64,000 nucleotides of DNA from Choanephora cucurbitarum (Eukaryota; Mucoromycota; Mucoromycetes; Mucorales; Choanephoraceae): assembly GCA_025331435.1 (NCBI GenBank), contig JAIWNI010000009.1, forward strand, positions 450,359 to 514,358, written 5' to 3'. Below are positions 46,761 through 59,550 of the stretch, in pieces. The notes beneath the pieces were generated by a model, which was not told where the DNA came from, ran no database searches, and saw nothing but the letters and a program-made list of their open reading frames with translations. How positions within the stretch are numbered: the first letter of the stretch is position 1; every line of letters starts with the position of its first letter. The position numbers and the translations under genes were made by a program.

Positions 46761-49550
46761 GCATAACATTAAAAAGCATCTCAATATTTCCAATTGAATA
46801 TGCTAGATATGACCCTTCCGCCTTCTTAGTAGCTACAAAGCCCATCTTCAAATCCTAAAAACAGCTACAATGGATAGCTAGGGCTAGTTGGAAAGTTGTC
46901 AATGCAAATGATCTCAAGTTTTTAGAACCGCTTGTTTAGTTGACTTTTTACTTTTGAGTCTTCTAGACAACAAAAATTTATCTTTTAGTATCTTCTCTGC
47001 TGTTCCGCTATTTTTGTTTCTCTTCTTTTTTGAACTCGCAAAAAGCATTTTTAGCAAATCTTTCTAACAATCGAATCTACCTTTCCGCTACTACCATTGC
47101 TTGTTGAAAATGACCGTGAACCGGATAAGAAAAAAGAATAAGATGATTTTTTACCAGATGAACAAGTTTCATGTTAAATGTGGTTAGATTCCGTATATTC
47201 AGTAATGCTCTCTCTACCATCGTTGTATCCGTACTATATCAGAAGAAAAAGATAAAGCTTAGATAAGCATACATCCCAATCAAAGCATTGTCATTAGCGA
47301 ACATATCTCTACAGCAGTTAAATCTCTTGTCTTACATTTCAGTCAGTATTATTGAAATACAGTTGGCAGCTTCCATTAATCCATATTTTTTTGTTTCTTT
47401 TTTTCTATCTTTCTGATGATTTTGTGCTGCTCAGTCAAAACATATCTGATGTCATCATCCAAGCTCTTCTTGATCTCTTAATTTTGTTGCTCAGTATTGA
47501 GTGATTTCAATTGAAGACAATTGTTAAATCTGCAACGCCCCAAACATCTCTTCGACCAACTTCTTTTTTTCCTACTTCTTACAGAAATCACATACACTGG
47601 TTGGTGGTGGGCAACTTATGTAGCTGTCGCAGTCAAAGCAAATAATACAGTTTAGATTCAGCCTATTAAAATCTTACTACTAGTCATTGATGCCTCAGGA
47701 TGCACACGCTTCAGTAGAATCAACTCTTGATATCTAAGAGCATTAGAGGTTTTTTACAGACTGACCAAAATCCATTGATTTCATTGTCTTCATTTTTTCG
47801 ATAACACCATGGAATTTGGTCTTGACCTCTTCATAATCGTTGTTTTCTGAATATAATAAAGTAAGTTAGATATCAACCAAATTCCATATATAATGCAATT
47901 TGTTTTACTAAAACAAAGTCAAATGTAATGATTAATAGGCAATTATACTGTGAACCAAGCTTTGATTTCGAAAACAGGATCAAGGTTTCTGCTAAGCTCT
48001 ACTTTTGCCATGATTCAGTATGTCACACTATACAAAGACACATCTTTAAAATCTCATAACTTAAGTCTCTTTTTCAGAGTAAGACTGCTGAATAGTTTGG
48101 ACTTCAGTTCTTATAGGTGGCTCTTTACAAAAATATGTCGAGCCTCATTAATGGCCGCAAAACATTCAAGTCAATGATCGAAAGAAGAGTTCTGAACCGC
48201 AAAAGAAATACGCATATTTATAAATCGTTCTAGCAAATAAAATCAAAGGGCAACATGCTGATTTACACTGTTATGTTTATAACTAACACTTTTATTTCCA
48301 ACATTCGGATCAACTTGCTTTTACTTATTTTTTATGTCATTGAATAGAGAATACATTCAATGCGATTACATCAACAAACAAGGCAAATAGAACTATTAAG
48401 AAAAAAACTTTGCTTTTCTGGTTTTGAGACGAGAGCCATTGGTTGAAAGAGAAATTTCCTCTCGTTTGGTTGACACAAATGTACAGGTGACTTGAACTAC
48501 AAACCTTATTTCTTCTGAATAATTTATTGCAACTTTAGAAGATTGACCATTGTTGTGTATGACCTCAAATGAATGCTCTTACGCTTATCAATCATTATGA
48601 AGAAGATACGCAAGTAAAAGAGAAAACCAACAAGCGTTCTAACCAGGCAGTGAGTGGATTCATTTTTTTTATCGCTGGAGGGCACACAACTAATTAAGCA
48701 TTTCAAGTAATTCAAATGTTAATACGATGCCTAAAGCTGTGGTCAGTAATCTACACAAGAGAATGTAGTTGAGACACTAATCAGTACCTTCTTTTGACGC
48801 CAGAAATCTAAATGGTACAAGTGCTTTTTTTCTTTCGATTTACTTCTTTGGTAAGGAATAAGATAAAGAAGGAGTAACTCATCCAGCAAGTACTACTCTA
48901 AATTCAATGCAGACAATTACATGAGCATCCAGATTGCATTAGGAGATATACATCAATCTGAAGCCGCAATTCTAACATCTCATAAAGGATTTTTTTGTCA
49001 TGTATTCTTGCAAGAATGAAGTCCATGTCAATAAAGCATTTACTTCAAGCTTTCGATGACTTCATATTCAATAGAGATTTTTGTGTGAGTCAACAACTCA
49101 AATTATATTAGTTTTAATGTTGGGAACACAACGAGAAGTTGTAAAGAGAGTAGTCAAATTATTGACTTTGCGCTAAGACATCATAATCAACAACAATTTA
49201 TAGGATGTGAGCCTGGTCTACCCTCATTGCAGACATTGTATAAGATACTGCAGTAAAGAGAAAAAATGTCTTTTCGTTTTGGATCTTGTTGAATTCACGA
49301 CAGATGTTAAAAGTCATCGAATCTTTTTCTTTCAGCAAAACATACGTATGTAAATCGTAGCTTAATTTCGCTTTATCATTTATCAGTTCTTTCCCTTCCA
49401 AGGTATTTCGTATTAATTTATTAATAAAACGTGTGCGTGTATTGATAGCATATAAAGTTGTAAATAGTTAAAAAAAAAGGTATTGTCACATGTATAGTAC
49501 AAGTTTGTTACAAGAGAATCGTTTCAAAGACAAATGAAAAGAAAACGGAA
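46761..49550. other. Gene-poor stretch with coding relics
   Basis: About 2.8 kb with no intact gene. On the minus strand around 46800-46900 and 47570-47670 there are short protein-like frames broken by stops, which look like decayed mobile-element genes. Frames at 47950-48177 +, 48524-48715 - and 49198-49401 - are unrecognised. A hairpin-like ACGAGAG...CTCTCGT lies near 48430-48465. Confidence 0.5.
47572..47661 (-). pseudogene. Cysteine-rich coding relic
   Basis: Twenty-nine codons read CIICFDCDSYISC then VCDFCKK and a stop. Paired cysteines (CX2CX2C ... CX2C) suggest a remnant of a zinc-binding protein end. The frame is broken upstream. Family unknown; probably a decayed transposable element. 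Confidence 0.35.
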
Positions 49551-52500
49551 CTAGTGTTTGTATTTCAGCCAAATACTAACACTATCAGGGCCTACCAAGT
49601 CCCGGATAGTAGCAACCAGCAGTTCTATCTCTACCGCAAGTTGTTCGGAACTCATCAAATAAGAGCTATAGTACGTATATTCACGTTCACCTATATTTTG
49701 GAATTGAAATATTGGTAATTTGCGAGCTTTGTTTGTTAAAATTCGTCTGGCTTTTGTAGGACGAATGACATAGGGCGGTATTGGAGATTTGTTGATTAAT
49801 GCAAAAGAGCCCAAATGCAATGCAATCAAATAAGATGAGATCTATATCAGGGTATATATATGATGTAAGTTTGCTGCTTTATATCTTTGGTTACCCGCTT
49901 TACCCACCATTTCCTTTCTCTCCCTCCATGTATCTTTGACAACCGCCATTCGCCAATCATAAGGTATTTTGCCCATAGCAAACTCCATTTCCACAATCAA
50001 GCTCAGAATGTTTTCCAGAATTTGCAATATATGCAGGTATTTATCCTCTGGAAAGACACCCCGTAATGCTGGCTCAAAGCGACTCTGCTCCAATAAAACA
50101 CGTTCACCTTGAATTTGAGATCGGATAACCTTAGCAACAGAATCAAAGAGTTTATGATTGTCTTCTACCAACTGCTCAGTTTCAGGGGCGTTCTTTAGCA
50201 AAAGTGATAGAAAAGATGAATATAAAGCACCAATTTCTCCCAGAGTTTGTGATATACGTCGTCTGAGAATAACACGGCCCGTGCGAGGGAAGGGAAATAT
50301 GCTAATGATGAGCGCTGCTGTTACACCTGTTAAAACAGCAAGCATTCTCTGTAAAGATTGTCAGTCTATATATCCCAAATATACTTTTTCTTGTTCTCAT
50401 TTTTGGCTTACCTCCAGAGTTACTAGATAAACTGAGACGTGCTGTCCGTTAGGTTTATATCCATATGCATAGCCGATAACTGCAAGAAAGCTATTAGTCT
50501 TGTGGCATAAAAAGACAACCATGATAACTTACTGATAGAGACTGTCACTAAGGCGAACATACCAGTAGCCTTCCAAAATTTACCATGAATGTATACCAGC
50601 CACCAAGGTAAATTGAACACGAAGGACAAGATAATAAGGCCCTGGGCTGTTCCTCTTCCGGCTTCCCAAATAATAATGGCTTGTATTGCACCAATAATTG
50701 TACCAACTGTGCGAGTCATGGTTCTAAAAAAGACTCAATGAGTCACGTATGCTTACAAAAATGAGGTACTTTTTCTTTTTCTGTTCTTGAATATACCCAA
50801 AAAAGTTACTGCCTACAAGAGGTCCCATCCAAATCAAGGCAACAACCACAGCCCATTGGCCACGTACCGTGTTGTACCACTGAACGCTATCCTCTAAAAA
50901 GCCTGGAAGTGATAGTAAGGCTACTACAATTGCTGCACGGAAAGCAAACGCAACATCAGTGGTATACAGACGATTATGTAGTATTCTATAAACCGAGTAG
51001 AAGAATTTTTGTGTAGGTGTAGTAGGATAAGCAACATCAGGATCATGATAATCCAGTGGATCAAGCTCATTTTGTCTCCATGGACTGACATGTTCTCTTA
51101 AATTGTCTTTTTTGTGAATATAATCATAGTGTTGACTAGCAGTGCGTGCTCGGCCTCTTTCTGGGGTGTTGAGTCGATAAAGAACACGGCTGTTTTGCGC
51201 TTCCAAATCGCCAGCAGGCCTAGGGCTCAAAATAGAGGAAATAACTGTTGCTCTTCTTGATAGGCTTCGTTGTAGAGAAACAGAGGCATTAGCATTGGCT
51301 ATTGCAGCTGAGTTTTCAGGCCCTACCTCATCTGATGGATCACCATAGCTCTGGAACAAATACTTTCGCAACGATATATGAGGCCATCGCAATTTATACT
51401 TCGTTCGAGTTTTCTCCAATTCATAAACATGCGAAGTGAAGGTGTACACTTGTTCTGCATAAGTATGTAAGTTCAATTGAAAAGTCAACAACAAGAATAA
51501 AATGCGTCGTGGTACCCCTGATTTGGTAAAAAGGCGATCAAGTCCAATCAAACGATGCTCCTGAAACTTTTGAATGGCTTTGAATAGAGGTATAGATGGG
51601 TCGTGATTAGGATCATACTCATAGGCTTTAGCTTCTTCTTTTTCTCTGTCAGCCCCTACTTTCCAGCGGTAGTAGTACTTGTAGAAAAATGGCTTGTTCT
51701 CGTACCGAGGATCAAGAGATTGGAGTTTCCTCAAACGTTTGATAGCTTCTCGAATAGCTATTGCACATGCTTCGCTTAGGTCGAAATATGTCGGCTTGAC
51801 AATGCTGAGTATCTCGTCGTAATCTTCTCGCCAGTATGTCATGACTTTCATGTTGTCTTCCCATCGTACCTTATGACGCCTGGATTGTTTTCCTGATAGG
51901 TTTTCTGCTGATGAGTGCATACTATCTGTGAAATAGGATGACGAAGTGGCAGTACTAGTAGCCGAAGGCGATTGAGAACTAAGTGGACTGATGGGCTCGT
52001 CATCTGTTGTGAATGCTTCATCGACTTCTTCATCATCTGTGCCTCCATAATAACTTCGAGGTCGATCGGCTAAAGCTGATGGCGGGAAACCGGGGTTTTC
52101 TGCTGCCTCATAAAAAAGATTATCTACCGGATCACTGGATTGTGTTCGAACTGCTTCAACATGATGGTCGTGACTATCCTGAAGCACCACTTCTTCTGCT
52201 TTACGCATGTTTTCTTCCATAGCACGACTTAAGGCTAAGCCTTGTAATGGTATTCGTAGCTTTTTTATTAAAGCAGTCATCTCGCTTATGTCTGTCGGTG
52301 CCAACAAGTTGAAAGAGAGTTCCCTTCGTACCATTCGCTTTTTCTGTACCAATGTTGTGATATAGGTATCTACAGCTTGATTGACTTTTGCAACAGACTC
52401 GATGGAATCGTAAGGAGCACTGAGTTTTCTAGAACTGTCTCTAAGGAATGCTGATACTTGTTGCTGAGCAAAACCATCAAAAGCTTCACATAATTTGATC

Positions 52501-53274
52501 AGATTCAAGACATAAACTGTCGTGCTGTTTTCTGGAAAAACAATCAAGAACATGGCAAGTATGAGTGCAAATCCAACAAGGATGGACCCAAGTTCTTGTA
52601 GCTATTATATATGTATAGTTTAGTAGCTATTTATGCGAAGGGAAATGTGCCGTCAACATCATTATCTCGAAAAACCAACTTACAACAGGCACAGCTGTAA
52701 ATTCTCTTTCCTGTACAGCTGAAGTGATACCAATTGCCATGATAGTGCCTGCCAACATAGCACCAACATTTGCTTGCTCTACTTTTACCCGAAACAGATT
52801 AAGAAAGAAACATCCTACAATAAGAAAACATGCTAGGATAGCACATACAGCAGGTTGTGCCATGGTCGCATCCAATGGATTTCTTACTAAAGAAGCTAAA
52901 TAGATAGCTAGAATAGACCATGCAGCAGAGATGGCACACATGACAGATCCAAATAGTACGTCTTCTGCTAATAAGCCATATGATTTTGTTGGGTGTACAA
53001 ATTCGACAGCAACACTAGCCAAAATACCACTGATACCTGACTTGTGTCCCACTGGATTCACTAGCAAAAGTCCGAGAGCGATTGTAACAGCAATATTGGC
53101 TTTTATAACTTTGACAAATACTGGCCATGTCAATGATTGCCACAGTCCCAAAAGCCGTTGCTTAATTGTCTGTAAAGGGATAATACTTCCCGAAGTAGGC
53201 GAAAGACGAAATCGAGCAGGTGCATTTGCTTCTTTATCTTTCCTAGCCGAACTCTTTCGTGACTTTTTCTCCAT
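49551..53274 (-). CDS. FUSC/aromatic-acid-exporter family membrane protein
   Basis: Six exons, high to low: 52684-53274, 50797-52601, 50533-50723, 50412-50479, 49908-50348, 49551-49841 (1128 aa). The N-terminal block has about six membrane spans (ANIAVTIALGLLLVNPVG, AICAILACFLIVG-like stretches). A long acidic cytosolic part with a Ser-rich linker (residues about 330-560) follows, then a second membrane block containing WAVVVALIWMGPLVGSNFFG and TMTRTVGTIIGAIQA, which is the FUSC signature. The C-terminus resembles DUF2421. The family includes bacterial fusaric-acid and p-hydroxybenzoate exporters and fungal ER or plasma-membrane homologues of unknown substrate. The last donor (ATG followed by GTGGGT at 49907) is the least certain junction. 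An in-frame ATG at 53295 is an alternative start. Confidence 0.84.
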
Positions 53275-55068
53275 TTCAACAAAACAGAAGATCAAGTAAA
53301 TAAAAAAAAGGGGGAAGGGAAAAAGAAAAGTGTTGAAAAGGGAATAAAAGTGTCAAAATAAGAACTTAGCTCTTATCCATCGGCTATATGTTTCACGATG
53401 ATTCCATCATCGTCTTTCTTTTTTCCTGGATGTAAACGGACTTTAAATGGTTGCATTGCCCATTCAAAGTATACATCATTTTTGGATTAGACTTTTCTTA
53501 TCTTGATATGGTTGAGCAATAGGTGAAGGAATAGGTATTCTAACAAAAAATACTGTCTTTGGGGGTTTTTTTTTAAAACACACACACAACATATTGATAT
53601 TTAGTTTCTTAACCATAATATTTGCATTGTGTCATAATAAATGAAGCTTTAATGTACTTGCGATCTATAGCAGTCAGTGCTACCCTTTCTTCAATGCTCC
53701 TCATAATTAGTAAATAGCAGAGAAGCCATTTCACTATAACGGTTGCACCTGTAGCATATAATGAACGGATTCTAGCCCTGAAACAAAATGAAATTTAATC
53801 GTTTCGTTTGGCTGTAAATAGTAAGCCACAGCAGACTTCAGCTGATTGATAATGTTAGACAAATCATGATCCAAATCAAATATGCCCAAACTTCTTTTAT
53901 AAATCGATTGCAGTCTCAGTGTCCACAGACTAGAATCTTGTTGAAACGACAAAGCCAGCTGTCACTTGTTTCTGTGTACTTAAAAAACGAAATTCCGCCG
54001 TCAATGACAGAATAATTACTAGACAAAAGCAATCAAGCAAGATCAGTCCGAAAAGAAAGCAAGGATTGATTGTTAGCAACCGATTTTTGTCTTTTAACTT
54101 GTGCAACTAATTGATCATCACTATAACACACCAGATTCTGCATAAAGCATTACCTCTCCTTTAGAGCCGACGACAAAAAAACAAAAATGTCTGACGGAGA
54201 TCTTTAATCAACACTTTTTGGCTCTAATGACGAAATAAAGTAAGCTACAATCAACAACATTGTACTATTCCTTTATTCATGGTGAAAGTCGGCTTATACG
54301 GCAAACAATTTATGCTGGAAAGCAGTTTGTTGTAAAAACCTCTAGTCAACCCATAACAGAAACATTCGTCAGCCTATCTAATGCAGGTTTTGGTTGAAGA
54401 ATTTGAACTTGGATTTTCTGATCCATAAACATCATAGACAAATATCTATGAGATGGTTGGCAGAGATGACACTCCTATTAGCCTAAGATGAATGTTTTTC
54501 TATTGTTTTATTACTAACTTCTACTGAAAGAAATCAACTGAAAGCAGGTTGTGTCTTTCACTTGTGAAACATATATACATAAATTGTACTGAGGTTCTGC
54601 TTCCTTCAAAATGCATCTTCCTTTTTGCCATATATGTATAATGCCAAGTTGTACGAAATTGCTACTTGAGTAAAACAATATCTCTGCTTGAATGATGCTT
54701 GTTCTTTCAAATGATACCAACTCTGTTGATAAATTCGACCATATAAAAGACAGGAGATATGGTGAGAAGAAGATCACCTCAAAAAACTGGAAATATGTTC
54801 CCTGCGCAAAATGATTTGTTTTGCAAGCTATGAAAGAGGAGAATGAGGTTACTCAAAACCAAGTAAGATTTAATTTTGTGGCATATTTTATATCTATGCA
54901 TCACAAGCAAAAATAAAATTAATAGGAATAATAAGAGACATTCTATTTGATATATGTATAGGTGTGTATGCATGTATGTGTATGTATGTGATAACAGTAA
55001 ACTAAAGAAGAGAAGATACAAGAAGCAAAAAGAAAGAAAGAAAGAAAAAAGATATACGAACACTCGCA
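53275..55068. other. Intergenic with one possible exon
   Basis: About 1.8 kb. Besides the possible exon at 53734-53958 there is a spaced inverted repeat TTTAGAGCC...GGCTCTAAT near 54160-54230. Frames at 54514-54777 and 54779-55069 (minus) are AT-driven and I do not consider them genes. Confidence 0.5.
53734..53958 (-). CDS. Possible terminal exon, unknown small protein
   Basis: Following an acceptor at 53960-53959 a frame of 74 codons reads as a protein: SFQQDSSLWTLRLQSIYKRS, then a helix, and IKFHFVSGLESVHYML near the end. Another protein-like minus-strand frame, MQNLVCYSDDQLVAQVKRQK, lies upstream near 54040-54140 but has no clear GT donor in phase before its stop. The two may be exons of one small gene or a decayed copy. 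Family not recognised. Confidence 0.35.
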   Translation of the reverse strand: MALSFQQDSSLWTLRLQSIYKRSLGIFDLDHDLSNIINQLKSAVAYYLQPNETIKFHFVSGLESVHYMLQVQPL

Positions 55069-56376
55069 TTAAGGCTTTCCGTGATCTTTGACAGCATCTG
55101 CATTGCTTTGACTGGAAGAAGACATTGGGATGATATCTTTGTTTGTATTGGCTGTCTTGTTAGCGGTCGTCTTGGCAATAGAATATACTATACCAGCAAT
55201 AAAGCCTATTTGTAAATAACAAAAAACAATATCAATAAGCGCGCACATACACACACATATATACAAAAGTAGACATTACCAACAACAATAGCAGATACAT
55301 TGCCGAATGTGGCAGGATCGTCAAAGAACAAAATACCAGAAGCGGCAATAGGCAATTTGTTCAAAGCGCCTACCATAGAATACGTGGTAGATGATGTAGT
55401 ACGCACACACCAGGCAGAAGCATAAGACATGGCAAAAGCAGAAACACCGGAGAATATCATGGCTATCAACATAGACTGACGCACTTCGACAGGGAAGTTC
55501 TTTGACAATCCTTCTGCACTCCAATCCTCAAAGATAAAGCTAGGGATAATCAACATAGGAATTGAAACCAAGTTGTTGTAGTAAACTGTATCAAAATCTT
55601 TAAAGTTTGTGAGCTTAATACGTTTGCGCATGTAAAGAACAAAAGCAGCTGAAGCAAGGCAATTAGAAGCCATCCAAAAATATCCCAATACGGTTGTATC
55701 AAATTCAACAATCTGAGTAACAGTTTCACTAATATCTGCCCATCCAGCAATAACAGATGAAAACACCTAATACCGTTCCAAGTTAGCCAACTTTGTTTTT
55801 ATCAATTTGACAACATACCATCAAACCAAAAGAAACCAACATGAAGCGAGTGACATTACCACCAAACCAGAGTACTTCACCATAAGCAATAAGGATGATA
55901 GTTAGGTTTTTGAAAATAGTATAGATAGGAATACGAAGGAACTGAAGAGCTTTTGAACCAGTGTAAATCATAGCAACAAGTGATAATGCAATAGGAGACC
56001 ATTTACGAGCTTCATCACTATCAAAATCACGAAATTTGATAAGATTGAGGAACTTGAAAGATTGTAACAAAACAACACAGGTCAAGTTCTATGAACAAGA
56101 GAGGAAGTTAGTTTAGGCTGTTTACGTCGCATAGTTGTTATTTACTTGAATAGTTAATAGCAAAAAGTTCATGTTGAAGTCATAGCCACTGAGAACATAT
56201 TTGTTGGTTACGGTCATAAGGATGGAAGCACCACAGTAGCTTGCGATGGGAAGAATAGCTCTCATTCCAGGAGAAAGCTTAATACCAGAAGGAGCTACAA
56301 CAGTGTTCTGTTGTCTCTTTTGGTGATCAGGCTCTTGGTCAATCACTACACTGTAGTCTGGTTTGGTTTCGCCCAT
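55069..56376 (-). CDS. VRG4: Golgi GDP-mannose transporter
   Basis: Four exons, high to low: 56146-56376, 55819-56088, 55280-55766, 55069-55205 (374 aa; yeast Vrg4 337). The protein has about ten hydrophobic segments. The two substrate motifs of the family are present: [19 protein letters not shown] in the second exon and [16 protein letters not shown] in the third. A nucleotide-sugar antiporter in the Golgi membrane, it imports GDP-mannose in exchange for GMP for mannosylation of secreted and wall proteins. The C-terminal tail after the last span is lysine/serine-rich ([13 protein letters not shown]) and may mediate COPI retrieval. The N-terminus is hydrophilic ([14 protein letters not shown]). 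Confidence 0.95.
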
Positions 56377-57289
56377 CCTAATTCAAAGATGAATAGATAG
56401 AAAAAGAGAAAGAGAGAGAGCTAAAAAAAAAAAAGGAAAAAGAGAAAAAAAAATTAGAGTCTGGGTCTGAATCTTGTCTTTAACATGAAGATCCCTCTCT
56501 TTTTTAAGAAATAATTAAAATACTCTATCTTCAGCCATAACAATAGTACCACTCTGGTATTTTATACTTATTGTATTTGATCCTAGGACTAAGCAATTTT
56601 TGCGCTTGTTGAAGCATCCCTTCTTTAAATTGCTCAAGTTATTGTTGTGCTAGTTTTGAACCATCGTATCTAGAGTCCAAAAATAACCCCTAGACAAAAG
56701 AGCCCCATTTATCCGGGACAAAAAATCCCTATTACTCTTGGGTATCTTGTGATACCTGTTAGCTCGACTGTGAGTAACAATAATCAAGAACATAATGAAA
56801 CAGTGTCAAGTAGCCACCGCTTTCTAAAAGATTGAGTTATCCAGTTTGTTTTGGCTTGATCAAACTACTTTTTTGTTTACCTTTAAACCTTAAGTTAAAC
56901 AGAGCTGGCTCAGTTATGTTGTGTCACTATAACTAATCAATATTGACAGTTAAGCCAGTTTTGCTGTGTTAGGCGTCTATCTCTAGTTGTGAAAAATCAA
57001 AGGTCTGTCAAAAAGAAATAAAACAAACAGCATGCTCTGCTCAGATCCAAAGCCCTGCGCCTAGTTTATATTTAATCAAGACACATCTAATTATTGCACG
57101 AAAATATGTACCTTCCTTTTTGTTATTTTGAAGTTTAAGCATAACCATAATCAAAACTTGTCATTCCGTGTAAACAATCTGAATAAATACTTACATCATG
57201 TAGTTCAAAGTCCGTTAAGGTCGGTATGAACGCGCATTTGACTTGTCTCTTTCTCTCGCTATCTATTTTTTCTTCTTTTTGAATCTACC
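56377..57289. other. Divergent promoter region, no gene seen
   Basis: About 0.9 kb between the divergently transcribed VRG4 and NCA2 genes, so it should hold both promoters. An AG-rich/CT-rich leader lies next to the VRG4 start. No small gene is visible. Confidence 0.6.
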
Positions 57290-59550
57290 ATGAGCACCTT
57301 TGTCGGTGAGCAAGTCAAACGTTTAGACGCGATCTTGAGCCAGTCTTTCGAGCAAAAACTAGAAGAAAATGGCACAGTCAAAAACTTCAGTTCACTCAAC
57401 AGAAAGGACCAGTTCTTGTTTGAAGCAACACAGACACTTAGTCTGACAGGCAACACACTTCCCTCTTTCGAAAAAGTCCAACAATGTCTCGAAAAGTATC
57501 ATGAGGAACATTCAGCAAACATCTCAGAGGCTGCTGATACAGAGCTTGAATCACTCTTTTTGGCCAAGTGTACTATTGCAGTCTATGGACAAGTTTTTTC
57601 AAAACTGCTTAATTTAACTTTGCCTGTTTCAGAGTCCATTGATTATTGGAATCATATTCATGGCAGCACCACTCGAGAGATATACTATGGATTGCAAAGT
57701 AAGTGTTTGACTAAACCTCCCGAATATATGTAGGAAGGATAAGAGATAGAGAGCCAGATCAAAGAGCCAAAAAAAAAACATTGACATGTTCTTTCTTTTC
57801 ATTTCTACAAAAAAGCTGCTCCTCAACGTATCTTTAACTTGTTGAAGAGAACTATAGAACAAATAGCCAATTCTAACTACACATTACAAGAAGCAAGACC
57901 ATTGATTACATCATCAGATTATATTCTTACTAGCTTATTCCCCATCCACAATACCAAATCAGTCAAACAGAAACAACCTTTTGATGCTATTAAATTTTTT
58001 ACTCTCTCGTCATTACATAGACGTCCCTTGATTCTTGAAATGCTAAGCGACGAAATCAGTCTCAAGAAGCAATCGTTGCAAGGATTTCGAACTGAACAAG
58101 CTGCTGCTTTAGGTGTGCTACTCTTAAGTCCTCCTCAATTTAAATACGAAGCTACTACAAACGATCGGATTCATGGAATGGCAAATGAAATGAAAAAATG
58201 TATTGAGATAATCAAATATGTCATGAAGCCCTCTAGCCTAGAAAGTGGTCGAGTTGAAAAGAACTTATTTCACTTTCAGTCTCAATTGAATGTTCAAGAT
58301 GCTAACATCAGCACAAGAGACATTTCGACCGAATTGTATCAACTGACGAAAGACTGTTCAGAGACTTACGATTTACATATGGAAGTTGTACAATCATCCT
58401 ATGGTGTTCCTTCGAAACTAACACGCTACTGGATACCGGCCATTGTATCCTATGTTGCTGCTAGCTGGACAATCAATTATGGACTTGAACGCAAAGAAGA
58501 TATTGCACATGCACTCGAAGAACTTGGCAAGACTGCACATGATTTCGTTCTTAATTGGATTTGGGAACCCTTTAGAAAAGTGTATTATACCATTCGTCTT
58601 AAAGATCAACGACTGAGTCTCTTAAGTAAAGAAGGTCTTTCCAGTGATTTGGATGTAAGTTTGTATTATATTTTTCTCTTCTTAAATCAATCCTTCTTAT
58701 TAATTTTTTTCTCTCTCTCAATCAAACAAAGTCTCTTGAGAGAATGGTAGTAGGCTTTGCCAAAGAAAAGCTGCACATGTCAGATGCTGATCTTATGAGG
58801 ATTGCAGCTGACGTTCGAGAAGGCGACATGTCCGTCCTGTTAAAGGAGTATGAGAAAGAGATTAAGAGCCCTTTGAAAAATGTTATTGTGGGAGATTTGT
58901 TACGAACAATTCTTATTCAAGTTCAAAAGACAAAAGTCGATGTAGATCTGGCTATGACCGCCTTGGACAAACTGCTGAAATCAAATGAACTCAACTTTGC
59001 ATTTCTAGGTAAATATTGCTTCTATTGTTGAGATTTTATTTTGAAAAGCTAATTACGGTTTGAATTTTAAAGCTGTTGCACCTTCAATGCTGTTGAGTTG
59101 GGCATCTGTCTCTTGGTTCAAACACACTCTTCAAGGTAAATCAAGACAGAAAATGAAAAAGGTTGGATTACCTATCAAGGAAACATTAAGGTAACTTTTT
59201 TTTAAAGGGAAACAAGTAAATATAAGCTTGAAATGAATTCATTCGTTTTCTCTAGACGCATTGAAAGACAGTTGACTGTGAATGAACCTATCCATAGAGG
59301 AGAAGCAAATGAATGGAAGTTAGCAAATGTACAAGGTGAAACAAATACTCACCAAATTGAGTGTGAAACGCAAGGCATTTTGCTATGTGAAGTTCATCTG
59401 TTGCGAGCTTATGCTCGATTACTACCTCGTCAAAATTCAATCCAAGCACGCTTCTTGGAAGACGTTCGGGACTTAGAGAACCCTAATTTAACAAACGAAC
59501 AGAAAGTAAAAACAGTTGCTCGTATTGTTCGATTTTGGCAATTTTCATAA
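57290..59550 (+). CDS. NCA2: Nuclear control of ATPase protein 2 (Nca2) homologue
   Basis: Five exons: 57290-57698, 57816-58654, 58732-59008, 59073-59190, 59256-59550 (645 aa; yeast Nca2 616). The family core is seen as YWNHIHGSTTREIYYGLQ then APQRIFNLLKRT, followed by LTRYWIPAIVSYVAASW and WIWEPFRKVYYTIRLKD. A second conserved part is SLERMVVGFAKEKLHMSDAD, and a hydrophobic VAPSMLLSWASVSWF leads to a C-terminal RRIERQLTVNE region. Nca2 is a mitochondrial membrane protein that in yeast controls expression of Atp6/Atp8 subunits of F1Fo ATP synthase. The start at MSTFVGEQVKRLD fits the family; no classic targeting peptide is obvious. Confidence 0.92.

Noticed and set aside
54514..55069. Two minus-strand frames of 87 and 96 codons
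   Set aside because: Composition follows AT-rich and TATG repeat DNA (runs of F, L, Y, H); no conserved motif and no splice context.
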